Positions 1-12,130 of a stretch of 64,000 nt of DNA are shown here, one piece after another. The first letter of the stretch is position 1, and every line of letters begins with the position of its first letter. A program made the translations under genes and the position numbers. Below the pieces are notes generated by a model that was not told the origin of the DNA, did not search any database, and was given only the letters and a program-made list of their open reading frames with translations. Origin of the DNA: Glandiceps talaboti (taxonomy: Eukaryota > Hemichordata > Enteropneusta > Spengelidae); assembly GCF_964340395.1 (NCBI RefSeq), contig NC_135565.1:17873709-17937708 (forward strand). Direction: 5' to 3'.

Positions 1-229
1 TAACAAGTAAGTTTCTAATAATAAAATATAAATACCCCATGTTGAATAACACATAGAACAAATGTAGGCTGCTCACAATAAATTGTCCATCGACAATTAA
101 TCTATACCAATACTTTAACAGAAGTTTAATTACAGTGAAATTAGTGGGGAAATGACCTAATTCTCCAACAATACCACATCTTGATATCTTATAAGAAACC
201 CAAAGTAGAAATCTATAAAAAGAAAAAAA

Positions 230-560
230 AAACATCAACAAGAATCTGAAAATTTCTCAATTTCATAACCCCAAACTTCACATCTGTAAGTCACAATAGC
301 AACAATTAAACAATCAAAGAGATCTAAAGCCACATCAATAGAAATACTCTAGTTAGAAGAAATAGTTATACATGAACTTAAGAGAGCTCTCGTGGATTTA
401 AACTTCAAGTTATTGAGGTTTTGTTTAAATTTACTGTTAGAAGAAATAATGATACCAAGAAAACAGTATTCTCTTAGGCTTACATTGTCGAGAGTAAAAT
501 TATAAAAAATAAAATTTGGATTTCCTGTATTTACATATGACCTTGATTTCTTAATGTTGA
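230..560 (-). mobile_element. LINE reverse-transcriptase C-terminal remnant
   Basis: Translated on the minus strand, this stretch gives a degenerate version of the region after the catalytic palm of non-LTR retrotransposon RTs. It has a 'YCFLGIIIS' block (family pattern YLGI/VxxS), then 'KFKSTRALLSS', then 'LFDCLIVAIVTYRCEVWG' (family pattern LFDxLIxPILxYGxEVWG). One in-frame stop lies between the last two blocks. No intact ORF and no 3' tail are visible. It is an old fragment, probably of a CR1/L2/Jockey-type element; the clade is not resolvable. Confidence 0.6.
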
Positions 561-772
561 TTATTATTTTCTACTTTGTACAAAATAATGTAATTTAAAT
601 AAACAACTTTGCAACTCAACTTTAATTTCTAGTGGTAGAGACTCATCAGGATATAAAAGACAATTCAGAGACACACTTGTAAGTTTCACAGGGATATCAT
701 TCTTGACAAAACAAGCTCTTTCCAAACTGGTGGATTCTAAATCAACTCTTTCCTTGTTTTTGACCTTCCTTT

Positions 773-3700
773 ACCAATCTTAGACTAAAGTACTAAAATT
801 TATTACAAAAATGTTCGCAATTTTCGTTTTAAACATGTACAAATGTAACTACATTTTTGTATGAGGCCAGACACCAGAGTTATACCTAGCCTTACAAACT
901 ATGCTCTATTCCAAATTCATTCATGCTACAACAACACTGTCACTGTTTCTCACCTACTTCTATCCATCTTAGTCTAAACTATTAAAATTTATTAGAAAAA
1001 TGTCAGCCATTTTGATTTTTAGCATGTAACTAGGAGACCAGACACCAGAGTTACCTAGCCTTACAAACTATACTCTTTTCCAAATTGATTCATGCTACAA
1101 TAACACTGTCACTGTTTTTCACCTATTTCTATCCATCTTAGACTAAACTACTAAAATTTATTAGAAAAATGTCCGCCATTTTGATTTTTAGCATGTAACT
1201 AGGAGACCAGACACCAGAGTTACCTAACCTTACAAACTATACTCCTTTCCAAATTGAATCATGCTACAATAACACTGTCACTGTTTTTCAACTATTTCTA
1301 TCCATCTTAGACTAAACTACTAAAATTTATTAGAAAAATGTCAGCCATTTTGATTTTTAGCATGTAACTAGGAGACCAGACACCAGAGTTACCTAACCTT
1401 ACAAACTATACTCCTTTCCAAATTCATTCATGCTACAATAACACTGTCACTGTTTTTCACCTATTTCTATCCATCTTAGACTAAACTACTAAAATTTATT
1501 AGAAAAATGTCAGCCATTTTGATTTTTAGCATGTAACTAGGAGACCAGACACCAGAGTTACCTAACCTTACAAACTATACTCCTTTCCAAATTGAATCAT
1601 GCTACAATAACACTGTCACTGTTTTTCAACTATTTCTATCCATCTTAGACTAAACTACTAAAATTTGTTAGAAAAATGTCAGCCATTTTGATTTTTAGCA
1701 TGTAACTAAGAGACCAGACACCAGAGTTACCTAGCCTTACAAACTATACTCTTTTCCAAATTCATTCATGCTACAATAACACTGTCACTGTTTTTCAAAT
1801 ATTTCTATCCATCTTAGACTAAACTACTAAAATTTGTTAGAAAAATGTCAGCCATTTTGATTTTTAGCATGTAACTAGGAGACCAGACACCAGAGTTACC
1901 TAGCCTTACAAACTATACTCCTTTCCAAATTGAATCATGCTACAATAACACTGTCACTGTTTTTCACGTATTTCTATCCATCTTAGACTAAACTACTAAA
2001 ATTTATTAGAAAAATGTCCGCCATTTTGATTTTTAGCATGTAACTAGGAGACCAGACACCAGAGTTACCTAACCTTACAAACTATACTCCTTTCCAAATT
2101 GAATCATGCTACAATAACACTGTCACTGTTTTTCAACTATTTCTATCCATCTTAGACTAAACTACTAAAATTTGATAGAAAAATGTCCGCCATTTTGATT
2201 TTTAGCATGTAACTAGGAGACCAGACACCAGAGTGACCTAGCCTTACAAACTATACTCTTTTCGAAATTGATTCATGCTACAATAACACTGTCACTGTTT
2301 TTCACCTATTTCTATCCATCTTAGACTAAACTACTAAAATTTGATAGAAAAATGTCCGCCATTTTGATTTTTAGCATGTAACTTGGAGACCAGACACCAG
2401 AGTTACCTAGCCTTACAAACTATACTCTTTTCCAAATTGATTCATGCTACAATAACACTGTCACTGTTTTTCACCTATTTCTATCCATCTTAGACTAAAC
2501 TACTAAAATTTGATAGAAAAATGTCCGCCATTTTGATTTTTAGCATGTAACTAGGAGACCAGACACCAGAGTTACCTAGCCTTACAAACTATACTCTTTT
2601 CCAAATTCATTCATGCTACAATAACACTGTCACTGTTTTTCACCTATTTCTATCCATCTTAGACTAAACTACTAAAATTTATTAGAAAAATGTCCGCCAT
2701 TTTGATTTTTAGCATGTAACTAGGAGACCAGACACCAGAGTTACCTAACCTTACAAACTATACTCCTTTCCAAATTGAATCATGCTACAATAACACTGTC
2801 ACTGTTTTTCACCTATTTCTATCCATCTTAGACTAAACTACTAAAATTTGTTAGAAAAATGTCAGCCATTTTGATTTTTAGCATGTAACTAGGAGACCAG
2901 ACACCAGAGTTACCTAGCCTTACAAACTATACTCTTTTCCAAATTGATTCATGCTACAATAACACTGTCACTGTTTTTCACCTATTTCTATCCATCTTAG
3001 ACTAAACTACTAAAATTTATTAGAAAAATGTCCGCCATTTTGATTTTTAGCATGTAACTAGGAGACCAGACACCAGAGTTACCTAACCTTACAAACTATA
3101 CTCCTTTCCAAATTGAATCATGCTACAATAACACTGTCACTGTTTTTCAACTATTTCTATTCATCTTAGACTAAACTACTAAAATTTGTTAGAAAAATGT
3201 CAGCCATTTTGATTTTTAGCATGTAACTAGGAGACCAGACACCAGAGTTACCTAGCCTTACAAAGTATACTCTTTTCCAAATTCATTCATGCTACAATAA
3301 CACTGTCAATGTTTTTCACCTATTTCTATCCATCTTAGACTAAACTACTAAAATTTGATAGAAAAATGTCTGCCATTTTGATTTTTAGCATGTAACTAGG
3401 AGACCAGACACCAGAGTGACCTAGCCTTACAAACTATACTCTTTTCCAAATTGAATCATGCTACAATAACACTGTCACTGTTTTTCAACTATTTCTTTCC
3501 ATCTTAGACTAAACTACTAAAATTTGTTAGAAAAATGTCAGCCATTTTGATTTTTAGCATGTAACTAGGAGACCAGACACCAGAGTTACCTAGCCTTACA
3601 AACTATACTCTTTTCCAAATTCATTCATGCTACAATAACACTGTCACTGTTTTTACCTATTTCTATCCATCTTAGACTAAACTACTAAAATTTGTTAGAA

Positions 3701-3966
3701 AAATGTCAGCCATTTTGATTTTTAGCATGTAACTAGGAGACCAGACACCAGAGTTACCTAGCCTTACAAACTATACTCTTTTCCAAATTGATTCATGCTA
3801 CAATAACACTGTCACTGTTTTTCACCTACTTCTACCCATCTTAGATTAAACTACTAAAATTAATAAGAAAAATGTCCGCCATTTTGATTTTTAGCATGTA
3901 CATGTAACTGAGACCGGACACCAGAGTTACATGTACCTAGCCTTGCAAACTTTGCTCTTTTCCAAA
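773..3966. repeat. 169-bp satellite array, about 19 copies
   Basis: The anchor 'ccatcttagactaaactact' recurs at 964, 1133, 1302, 1471, 1640, 1809, 1978, 2147, 2316, 2485, 2654, 2823, 2992, 3161, 3330 and 3499, always 169 bp apart, then at 3667 (a 1-bp loss) and 3836. The edge copies at 773 and 3836 are clearly more diverged than the interior, as expected when unequal exchange homogenises the centre. No frame stays open across the unit. Linked variants define sub-types (see findings). Confidence 0.97.
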
Positions 3967-4286
3967 TCTCATTTAACAGAAACATAACTAGCAAAAGAAA
4001 TCATGATCAAATACTACACCAATACTTTGACCATAAATATTTGCAAGTTTTAGAGTTGAACAATAAATGTATTAATCCTTTGTTAACTTTCTTATCTCTT
4101 ACAGGTTTGTTACACAGTACATAACAGATGTCCTATTCAAAGAAGCTGTTGTTTTGCTCGTCTCTAAGAGAAAAAAAATAACTTCAGACTCTATGTGTAG
4201 TAAAACAGAAATTTAGATCTTAAATCAATTAGTTGTGCACAAGGACATGAGCTCTATTTTGAACATTTTTAATACAATTGAAATGA

Positions 4287-4289
<3 letters not shown>
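3967..4289. other. No gene seen
   Basis: AT-rich unique sequence between the satellite and the (GT)n tract. I see no long ORF, exon pattern or repeat. Confidence 0.6.

Positions 4290-4343
<54 letters not shown>
4290..4343. repeat. (GT)n microsatellite
   Basis: Uninterrupted GT dinucleotides, about 27 units. The tract directly precedes the dispersed repeat at 4344, and the same arrangement recurs at 55296-55368. The tract is therefore probably part of that element's 5' end. Confidence 0.95.
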
Positions 4344-4346
<3 letters not shown>

Positions 4347-5215
4347 CAACTTAGTCGAAAACTGCAGTCCGATTTCTTTGATACTTGGTGGTCATGTTAT
4401 ATTGGATGTCTAGTAGTGAAATTGTTCAAATGAAAATGATCACATCAAATATATGGGTTTTGGGTCAAAAATGTGATTTTTGTCAAAGAATTTAAACTAC
4501 AAAACTACTGGGCAGATTGGCCTGAAATTTGGTGGGAAGATTCTCAGGGGTGTGTAAATTAAGATTTGTTCATGACATGATGTTTCCATGTGTAATATGC
4601 AAAGTAGGGCTTTTTGGTTAAAAACCTACAATTCCAAAACTACTCAGTAGATTGGGCTGAACTTTTAACAGGGATGTATCTGCCGGTGTATAGATGAAGA
4701 AATATTAAGCATATAATGATCTCATCAGTAACATCCAAATTAGGTGTAAACATGTAAATTGGTCAAAAATTTATATCTCAAAAAGTACTTGGTCAGGGAA
4801 ACTGAAATTTGGTGAGATGGTTCTAGAAGTGTTGTTCTTCAGATTTCCTTTAGAATAGTTTGATACAATTGGCCCTAGCAACCATGACCATGGCCTTAGC
4901 AACAACCAAATGGCAGTATATTTTGGTTAAATAAGAACACCATCTGGTAGGCAGTTAGTAAACATTCAAAAAATGTATGCAAATATCCCTAGCAACAGTG
5001 GCCCCGCCCATGGCAACAGCCCAATAATCACATATGTGACAAACATAACATGGTTGGATAGGCAACTGGATAGTCATTCAACAAATGAACACCTATTTTT
5101 AGAATGGACTAGCATATGGATAAATATTTTAAAAAACTACAGTTGTGCTACATCGCCATTGGCAGTATTTTGGAAAACAATAGTTGTGCTACAATGCCAT
5201 TTTATATTTCTTTTT
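4344..5215 (+). repeat. Dispersed repeat family 1, copy A
   Basis: Begins with 'taaacaactta' just after (GT)n and ends near 'gctacatcgccattggc'. The same order of blocks occurs at 55369-56715: a (GT)n head, a block with 'aaatttggtggga', a block with 'gttcaaatgaaaatgat', then 'cctagcaaca...cccatggcaac', then the 'ttgtgctaca.cgccattgg' terminus. A shorter reverse-strand copy lies near 23330-23440. A probably related internal block is at 5530-5715. No coding capacity is seen; probably a non-autonomous element. Confidence 0.75.
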
Positions 5216-6452
5216 TTCTAAATATTTTTTTTCATATCTGAGGTAGTTATGTTTTTCATTGTTCTCCATATGCTCTCTGTTTTTGGTTTCTTCTCATCAG
5301 ATGTACAGTCATTACATTTTGGAAGAAAAGTTTTATATTGTCTTATTAAATTGATGTCAGTTTGTGCATCCACCAATTCTTGCGAGACTTCATAATTTTT
5401 GTGATGTTACAATTTTTTTCTTGAACTTGTTAATAAAAAGGTTAGGGTCGGCAGTGAAAAACTAGGCAGGGTCAGATAACCGGAATCAAACAATTATTTT
5501 TTTTATTGCTTTAAGAATTATTCAGAACATGATGATTCCATTATTGATATGCAAATTATGGCTAAAATGTGTCTTTTTGGTAAAATAATCTTTAATTCCA
5601 AAAGTAATGAGCTGGAAATTAATTTGAATGGCTCTTGGGGTATATAGATGAAGAAGTGTTAAGCATATGATGATCTCATCAGTGACATGAAAATTAGGTA
5701 TAAAAATGTGAATTTTGTTTAATCTTGTCTCTTGGCTCTCTTCGTTGGTGTAAACACACATGTGTTTTTGTAATTTGTACTTCAAGCACTTGTTAAATGA
5801 GAATGTTAAAAGACACAATCTTTTGTCATTAGAAAAATTTTGGATATTGCAAAGAGATATAGTCATATAACTTAAATCATGGATAATATTAATAAGTAAT
5901 AAAATGTAAAATGAACAGAAAACCAATGTGGACTTCTATATATCTGACAATTTTACATGTTATACACAGAGTGAAGCTAGCATGTAAGTGGTGAATGATT
6001 TCATTTTATTTGATTCAGTTTTATTTTTTGTTGTTGAATGAGACTGATTTTAGGGAGCGATCAGATTTTACGCTGACTGTTTGTTCACCCCACCCCTGCT
6101 GACAAATAAAAAAACACTGCCCCCCCCCCCACATCTGTTGACAAGAAATATTCTTGTTCTTTCTTGCAATATATAAAGCTCTTTAGGCAGGAACCCTATG
6201 AGAAGTATGATTGTCTGTTCATAGCTGTGCAAAATATTCATGGTTTTAGTAACCAAAAGTTCTAGGATATCTCTTACATTGAGTGAACTATTATCATTAT
6301 AGATTAATTCAGCTAATTATAAAGTACATTATTAGAAATGAAATTAACATAATTGTAAACCTAGGGGTTTCAGTAAGTTTCAAAGTAGGGAGAGAACTTG
6401 AAAAAGTGTCGGGAGAAGTGCATGCTATGCCCATGCGTGCATGCTATACAAG
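5216..6452. other. No gene; weak second block of repeat family 1
   Basis: 5530-5715 resembles 4560-4760: both contain 'tatagatgaagaa.t.ttaagcatat.atgatctcatcagt' in the same order. Elsewhere I see AT-rich sequence and a C-run at 6120-6130, with no supported gene. The ORFs here look like chance frames. Confidence 0.45.
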
Positions 6453-6475
6453 TGGGAGGGGGTGTCCCCCTCCCA
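6453..6475. repeat. Perfect G/C hairpin
   Basis: Arms of 10 bp (TGGGAGGGGG and CCCCCTCCCA) around a 3-nt TGT loop, in an AT-rich setting. The 'gaggggg.gtccccctc' style recurs in the tandem repeats at 11.5-12.0 kb, so this may be a fragment of the same G-rich family. Confidence 0.7.
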
Positions 6476-6739
6476 TGGTAAGATCTTTTGAAAAATGAAC
6501 ACCTTTTGGAGGCCATTTAGAGCACCATTCATAAGTAAAACACAACTTAGTTATATCATAAAAGTATCACTAATTTTAGGGTTTCAAAAGTTTAAATCAT
6601 TTCAAGTCATATTGACACAAATGATAATGAAAAAAAGATCAAGTACAAAGTATAGTATAGTTTGTTTTATTTATTTACTTGCCCTATGTGGGCTTACCAA
6701 GTGAACATTTTGTTCAATACAAATACATCCACTGGGCTT

Positions 6740-8560
6740 ATAATAGTGTATGGTACTATACTATAAACTATACAAGACTATATACTATATACTATGCTAT
6801 GCTATATACTATATACTATATTATACTATACTATATACTGTACTATAAAATATACTGTACAATACTATACTATAATATTCTATACCTATACTATATTATA
6901 TAGTATATAGTCTAGAATGGTAGTCTAGTATAGTATAGTATAGTAGAGTATAGTAATGTATACTATATGGTATATAGTCGTGTAGTATAGTAGAGTATAG
7001 TATATGGTATATAGTATAGTGTAGTATAGTAGAGTATAGTATATGGTGTATAGTAGAGTATAGTATAGTATATGGTATATAGCATAGTATAGTATAGTAT
7101 CGTATATAGTCAAGTATAGTATATAGTATAATATAGTATATTATATAATATAGTATATATATGGTGTATAGCATGATAGCATAGTATAATAATATATAAT
7201 ATAGTATAGTGTGGTATAATATAGTAGAGTAGAGTATATGGAATATAGTATAGTGTAGTGTAGTGTAGTATAGTATAGTATTAAATCAAGTATAGTATAG
7301 TATAGTATATCATATAGTATGGTATATAGTAAATTATAGTGTATAGTATAGTATAGTATATGGTATATAGTATAGTATACTCTACTATATAGTATAGTAT
7401 ACTATATACCAGACTATACTATATACTGTACTATATAGTATACTATACTATATTATACTATACTATATAGTATACTATACTATACTGCATGTATATACTA
7501 AACTATACTATACTATACTGTACTATATACCAGACTATAATGCTATATTGCTATAATGCTATGTACTGTACTATATATTAAACTATACTATATACTATGT
7601 ATTTTATTATGCTATATACTATATACTATACTTTACTATTCTGCACTATACTATACTGTACTATACTACACTATACTATACTATAATATACTACACTGTA
7701 CTGTACAATGTACTATACTATATTATACTATACTATACTATACTATACTATACTATATAGTATAGTATACAATACTGTACTATACTATATACTAGACTAT
7801 ACTATATTCTGTACTATATATTATACTATACTATACTGCACTATATACTAGACTATGCTATATAATATATTCTGTACTATATACTATACTATACTATACT
7901 GTACTATGCTATACTATACTATATACTAGACTATGCTATATAATATATTCTTTACTATATACTATACTATACTATACTATACTATACTATACTATACTAT
8001 ACTATACTATACTATACTATACTATATTATACTATACTGCACTATATACTAGACTATGCTATATCCTGTACTATATACTATACTATACTATACTATTCTA
8101 TACTATATTATACTATATACTAGACTATGCTACATACTGTACTATATACTGTACTATATACTTGTCTTTACTATATACTATACTATATACTATATTCTAG
8201 ACTATTCAATACTATACTGTACTATATACTATACTATACTATACTATACTATACTATACTATACTATACTATACTATATACTAGACTACACTATACACTA
8301 TACTATGCTCTATACTATGTACCATACTATACTATAATATACTAAACTATATACTGTACTATATAGTATACTATACTATATCATACTATACTATACTATA
8401 CTCTACTATACCATACTATACTATACTATACTTTACTATATACTATACTATACTATACTATATACTATACTATACTATACTATAATATACTATATACTAG
8501 ACTGTGCTATATACTATATATTGTACTATATACTATACTATACTATATTATAATATTATC
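6740..8560. repeat. Degenerate CTATA/TATAG pentanucleotide array with strand switches
   Basis: Almost the whole interval is a degenerate 5-bp repeat. About 6740-6900 is in the CTATA sense, 6905-7375 in the reverse-complement TATAG sense, and 7378-8560 back in CTATA (cleanest at 7961-8025). The Tyr/Ile/Leu-rich ORFs here come from the repeat and are not genes. Confidence 0.95.
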
Positions 8561-8565
8561 TCGTT

Positions 8566-8745
8566 TTATTTCCGCTAGATTTTTAAATTCGGAATGCTGC
8601 AATTGAGTGTTGACCTATTTGTCTTTTAAGTTTATGTTTCGCTTCTGTGCTATGATTGGTCTTTTTGGATATAATTGATTTCATATGTCATTGTCTGCTA
8701 TTACGTCCCAGTGTTTAGTTATTGCATCTCGTAGATGAGATCCGT
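8566..8745 (-). mobile_element. Penelope-like element C-terminal remnant
   Basis: Minus-strand translation gives 'LRDAITKHWDVIADND', then after a stop and frame change 'NQLYPKRPIIAQKRNINLKD'. This matches the C-terminal block of Penelope-like retroelements (LRDxLxxHWxIxxxDP, then LFPxxPLIAxKRxxNLKD). It is frameshifted and has no intact ORF. It lies opposite in strand to the RT remnant at 9000-9565, so the pair looks like two fragments or an inverted copy. Confidence 0.6.
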
Positions 8746-8765
8746 TAATATAGAGACTGTATGTT

Positions 8766-9565
8766 GTGTTGAAGACCAATGGGATCTCATTTGTGGGTGT
8801 CCAGCGAGATATGTCTCACACTTGCACAAAGTGTATCGTCACATGGCATCAGAAGCTACTGTATGTAGTTCCTGAAAATTGGATACTAGTCACTTTACAT
8901 GTGGTATGTACACACATACTTTGCAGTCTGGCGCAATGCAGTCAGTTGTCGAAGCACTTGACTCGCCAGTTACACAAACAATCGACTATAGCATTCCAAA
9001 ACCACCACCTGTGCATCTCCTAAAACTATTATGTGATTCTCACGAAAAAACACATTTAAATTTAAAGGAGAATTCTACACACAAACATGCATGTGCATTG
9101 GCTCTTGGGCATCACCCAAAATAGCCGACATTCCATGAACTGGAAAGTCGCATTATTGAAATCTACACGGATAAAATATCACTCTGGACACATTTCAGGG
9201 GTGGCGTTTTCATGATATTTTGTGGCACCCAAGTTGAACTAAATAATCTGAGTGAAAAAATAAACCAAATACATCCAACTTTCAAATTTTCGTTGGAAAG
9301 CTCAGATACGGAAGTAACATATCACAATCCACAAATGTCAACGGCACCAATAACACAAAGTATTGGATATCAAAACTCATTCCAATATTTACACAGGTAA
9401 TACTGCCGCCCGAACTCAGTCTTCAAAGGGTCCATTAAGGGTCAAACGATCAGATACATACGAACATGTAGTAACGAAAAAGAATTTCAAAAGAAAATTA
9501 AATTCTTCACCTGGAAACTGGCGAAAAGAGGCTATAATGAAACAGAAATAAATACTAGTAACCTG
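8766..9565 (+). mobile_element. Penelope-like reverse transcriptase, broken
   Basis: Several frames together match Penelope-type RTs. The block near 9130-9200 reads 'HELESRIIEIYTDKISLW'. Next is 'FRGGVFMIFCGTQVELNN', where the family has YRF(I/L)DDVFMIW, so both catalytic Asp are replaced by Gly. This is followed by 'KINQIHPTFKFSLESSDTEV' (family: LNxxHPTIKFTxExS). At 9435-9550 another frame reads 'CSNEKEFQKKI' and 'KLAKRGYNETEI' (family: RICSNExEFxK...LxxRGYxxxxI). Stops and frame changes show it is dead. It sits between two pentanucleotide arrays. Confidence 0.65.
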
Positions 9566-9649
9566 AGTCCACTATCATAATACTGGCATCTCTATTTGAT
9601 GAACAATACAAGTAAACTCTGGGCAAACAAATACGGAAATACAACACTC

Positions 9650-10070
9650 CTCAATACTATACTACACTACACTACAATACACTACACTACACTATAATGT
9701 AGTATAGTATATACTATAGTATAGTATAGTATAGTATAGTATAGTATAGTATAGTATAGTATAGTATAGTATAGTATAGTATAGTATAGTATAGTATAGT
9801 ATAGTATAGTATAGTATAGTATAGTATAGTAAAGTATAGTATAGCAATGTATAGTATAGTATAGTATAGTATAGTATAGTATAGTATAGTATAGTATATA
9901 ATAGTATAGTATAGTATAGTATAGTATAGTATAGTATAGTATAGTATAGTATAGTATAGTATACTAGTAGTATAGTATAGTATAGTATAGTATAGTAAAG
10001 TATAGTATAGTATAGTATAGTATAGTATAGTATAGTATAGTATAGTATAGTATAGTATAGTATAGTATAG
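9650..10070. repeat. TATAG pentanucleotide array
   Basis: After a short CTACA/CTATA stretch (9650-9690), the sequence turns at about 9700 into near-perfect TATAG repeats to 10070, with only a few substitutions. It is the reverse complement of the 7378-8560 array and much more uniform, so probably younger. Confidence 0.95.
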
Positions 10071-10170
10071 GAGACCGATTTTTGAATTAGAAGACCGACA
10101 CTTGAATTAGAAGACCAACACTTGAATTAAAAGACCGACACTTGAACTAGAAGACCAATTTTTGAATTAG
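10071..10170. repeat. Short tandem repeat, about 22-bp unit
   Basis: About four to five copies of a unit containing 'agaccgacacttgaattaga', directly after the TATAG array and before the foldback element. Confidence 0.8.
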
Positions 10171-10214
10171 AAAAATACGATCGGGTCGACAAAAACTCAC
10201 TGACCTCCCCCCTT

Positions 10215-11149
10215 TGACCTCTGGCGCTGAGGGAGTCCTTGGGGGTTGTCGTCCTGACAGATCGGGAGGTTTTTTGTTTCTATTAAGGCAACTTTTAGGT
10301 TATTCATAACCTTTGAGGTAATATTTCCCAGCTTTGAAAAGCTAACGTAAATGTAAGTTTTAAATGAGTTTCCCATGTCACATAAAAATGGGCCCGTAAA
10401 ATTGGTACAGGGACATTATTAATATTGCATGTATAGTATAGTCACCGGTATGTCAGAGAACTTTAGGTGGTCATACCTAGGGTATAACAGAAACTGGAAT
10501 CTGATGAGATGTGGTGATTTGTAGTGTCAATAACATGACGAGTAGAACAATTTAGATTAATTTCATTTATAAACTATCTATGAAAATTGCCATTACGAAA
10601 CCTTCAAGTTTGCCCCAAACTGCAATATAAGTAAAGCATTGATTGTGAAACAGCCAAGCATTTACATAACATGTTCTGTAACTAGTGTGGTAGCTAGGTA
10701 ATACATGTATATGTATATGTATAGTTATGTTTGAAGTTATAAGTAATATTAAAGAATTCATGTAAGAAACAGGGACAAGAACAAATATTGACATGTACCA
10801 CATTTCAGACAAGGCTATATGCCATTGTAGAAAGGATGTTTTTCTTCAATCACAATTTAAAACACAATGACCACACAAAAACACAATAAAACACAATATC
10901 CACCTAAAGTTCTCTAACATACCGGTGACTTTATTATACATATATTAATGCCCCTATACTAATGTTACATGTCTATTTTATGTGATATAGGAAACTCATT
11001 TAAAACGTACATTTACGTTAGCTTTTCGAAGCTTGGAAATATTACCTCAAAGGTTATGAATAACCTAAACATTGCCTTAGTATCTCAAGCAAAAAACTCC
11101 ATATCTGCCAGGGGGAAAACCCCAAGGACTTCCTCACCCCCAGAGGTCA
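10215..11149. mobile_element. Foldback / long-TIR element, about 935 bp
   Basis: The left arm 10215-10470 and right arm 10900-11149 are inverted copies of about 255 bp. Outer ends share 'gacctctgg.g.tgagg.agtccttgggg'. Middle parts share 'ggttattcataacctttgag' and 'aaaagctaacgtaaatgta'. Inner ends share 'gtcaccggtatgt.agagaactttaggtgg'. The loop of about 430 bp (10471-10899) has no recognisable transposase; the 81-codon minus frame there is not recognised. Most likely a non-autonomous DNA transposon or foldback element. Confidence 0.85.
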
Positions 11150-11249
11150 CTCATGCATTCAACCAACAATCAGATGCACCAACAACCTTTTTACTGTCAT
11201 AATGGTATTAAACTTTTCTTAAATATGTTCACCCTATTCTAATTTGAGA

Positions 11250-12130
11250 TGATATTGTCTTTTCAAGATGTGAAATGTTTGCCAAGATAGTCTAAAATTG
11301 CCTTAATCTCCAAATCTCCCCTACCAATGATACTACCATTAGATGTGCTGACCTTTATTACATGTATATAATGATGCCATTTAACTTTTTAAGAACATAT
11401 TTCAACCCTTAGTGTAAGTTATAGAGAATAGTTTCTAATACTTGCTGTCTTGTAAAGCATGGATTAAGTTATTGCTTGAAGGGTCTAAATAGTGTAAATA
11501 TTGGCTATAAGAGTAAAATTCCTCCAGGGCTTCTAGAGGGAGACCCCCTCAGACCCCCCCCCCCCCGCATGAGGTGGACATATCCCAGTCTCAAGCTCTT
11601 CCGCTCTTACTGTCAAGATGCTATTAAAGTATATTTCAAAAGTATTTCAACCCTATGTAGTTGTTTTTTACATGTTGGTGTTGTCTTGTAAGGCTTGGAA
11701 ATTATTGTCTGAAAGGGTCTGAATAGTCTCAAAATTGAGGGAAAAAACCTCCAGGGGTTCTAGGGGGAGACCCCCTTGGAACCTTCCTCCCCCCATGAGG
11801 TGTACACATCCCAGTCTCAAGATCTCCCCCTACCTCTTACTGTCAAGATCCTATCAAACTACTAGTATATTTCAAAAATATTTCAACCTTATGTAGTTGC
11901 TTTTTACATGTTGGTGCTGTCTTGTAAAGCTTGGAAATGATTTTCTAAAAATGTCTGAATAGTCTCAATATTGACTTTTCAGAGTTAAAAACCTCCTGGG
12001 CTTCTAGGGGGAGACCCCCTAGGACCCCCCATGACAGCTGTACATATTCCCTTCTCAAAGCTTTCCCCCTACCTTTCACTGTCAAGATGCTATTAAACTC
12101 CTTTTCAAATATATTTACCCTGGGTAGTCA
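11250..12130. repeat. G-rich tandem repeats of about 230-245 bp
   Basis: A block 'cctccagggcttctagaggg' recurs at 11521, 11748 and 11991. It is followed each time by a short G/C palindrome and then by 'tactgtcaagat.ctat.aa' and 'caaccctatgtagttg'. The outer edge of the foldback element (11100-11149) contains a related 'ccagggggaaaaccccaagg' block, so the two are probably related. Confidence 0.8.

Noticed and set aside
564-770. Minus-strand open frame of about 67 codons without ATG, protein-like in composition
   Set aside because: It has no recognised motif, no clear splice sites and lies between a LINE remnant and a satellite. It could be chance or part of the LINE.
2200-3900. CRISPR-like reading of the regular repeats
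   Set aside because: The units are contiguous 169-bp satellite monomers with no unique spacers, and the genome is eukaryotic.
6679-8345. Many Tyr/Ile/Leu-rich ORFs on both strands
   Set aside because: They arise from the CTATA/TATAG pentanucleotide repeat, which lacks stops in some frames; not genes.
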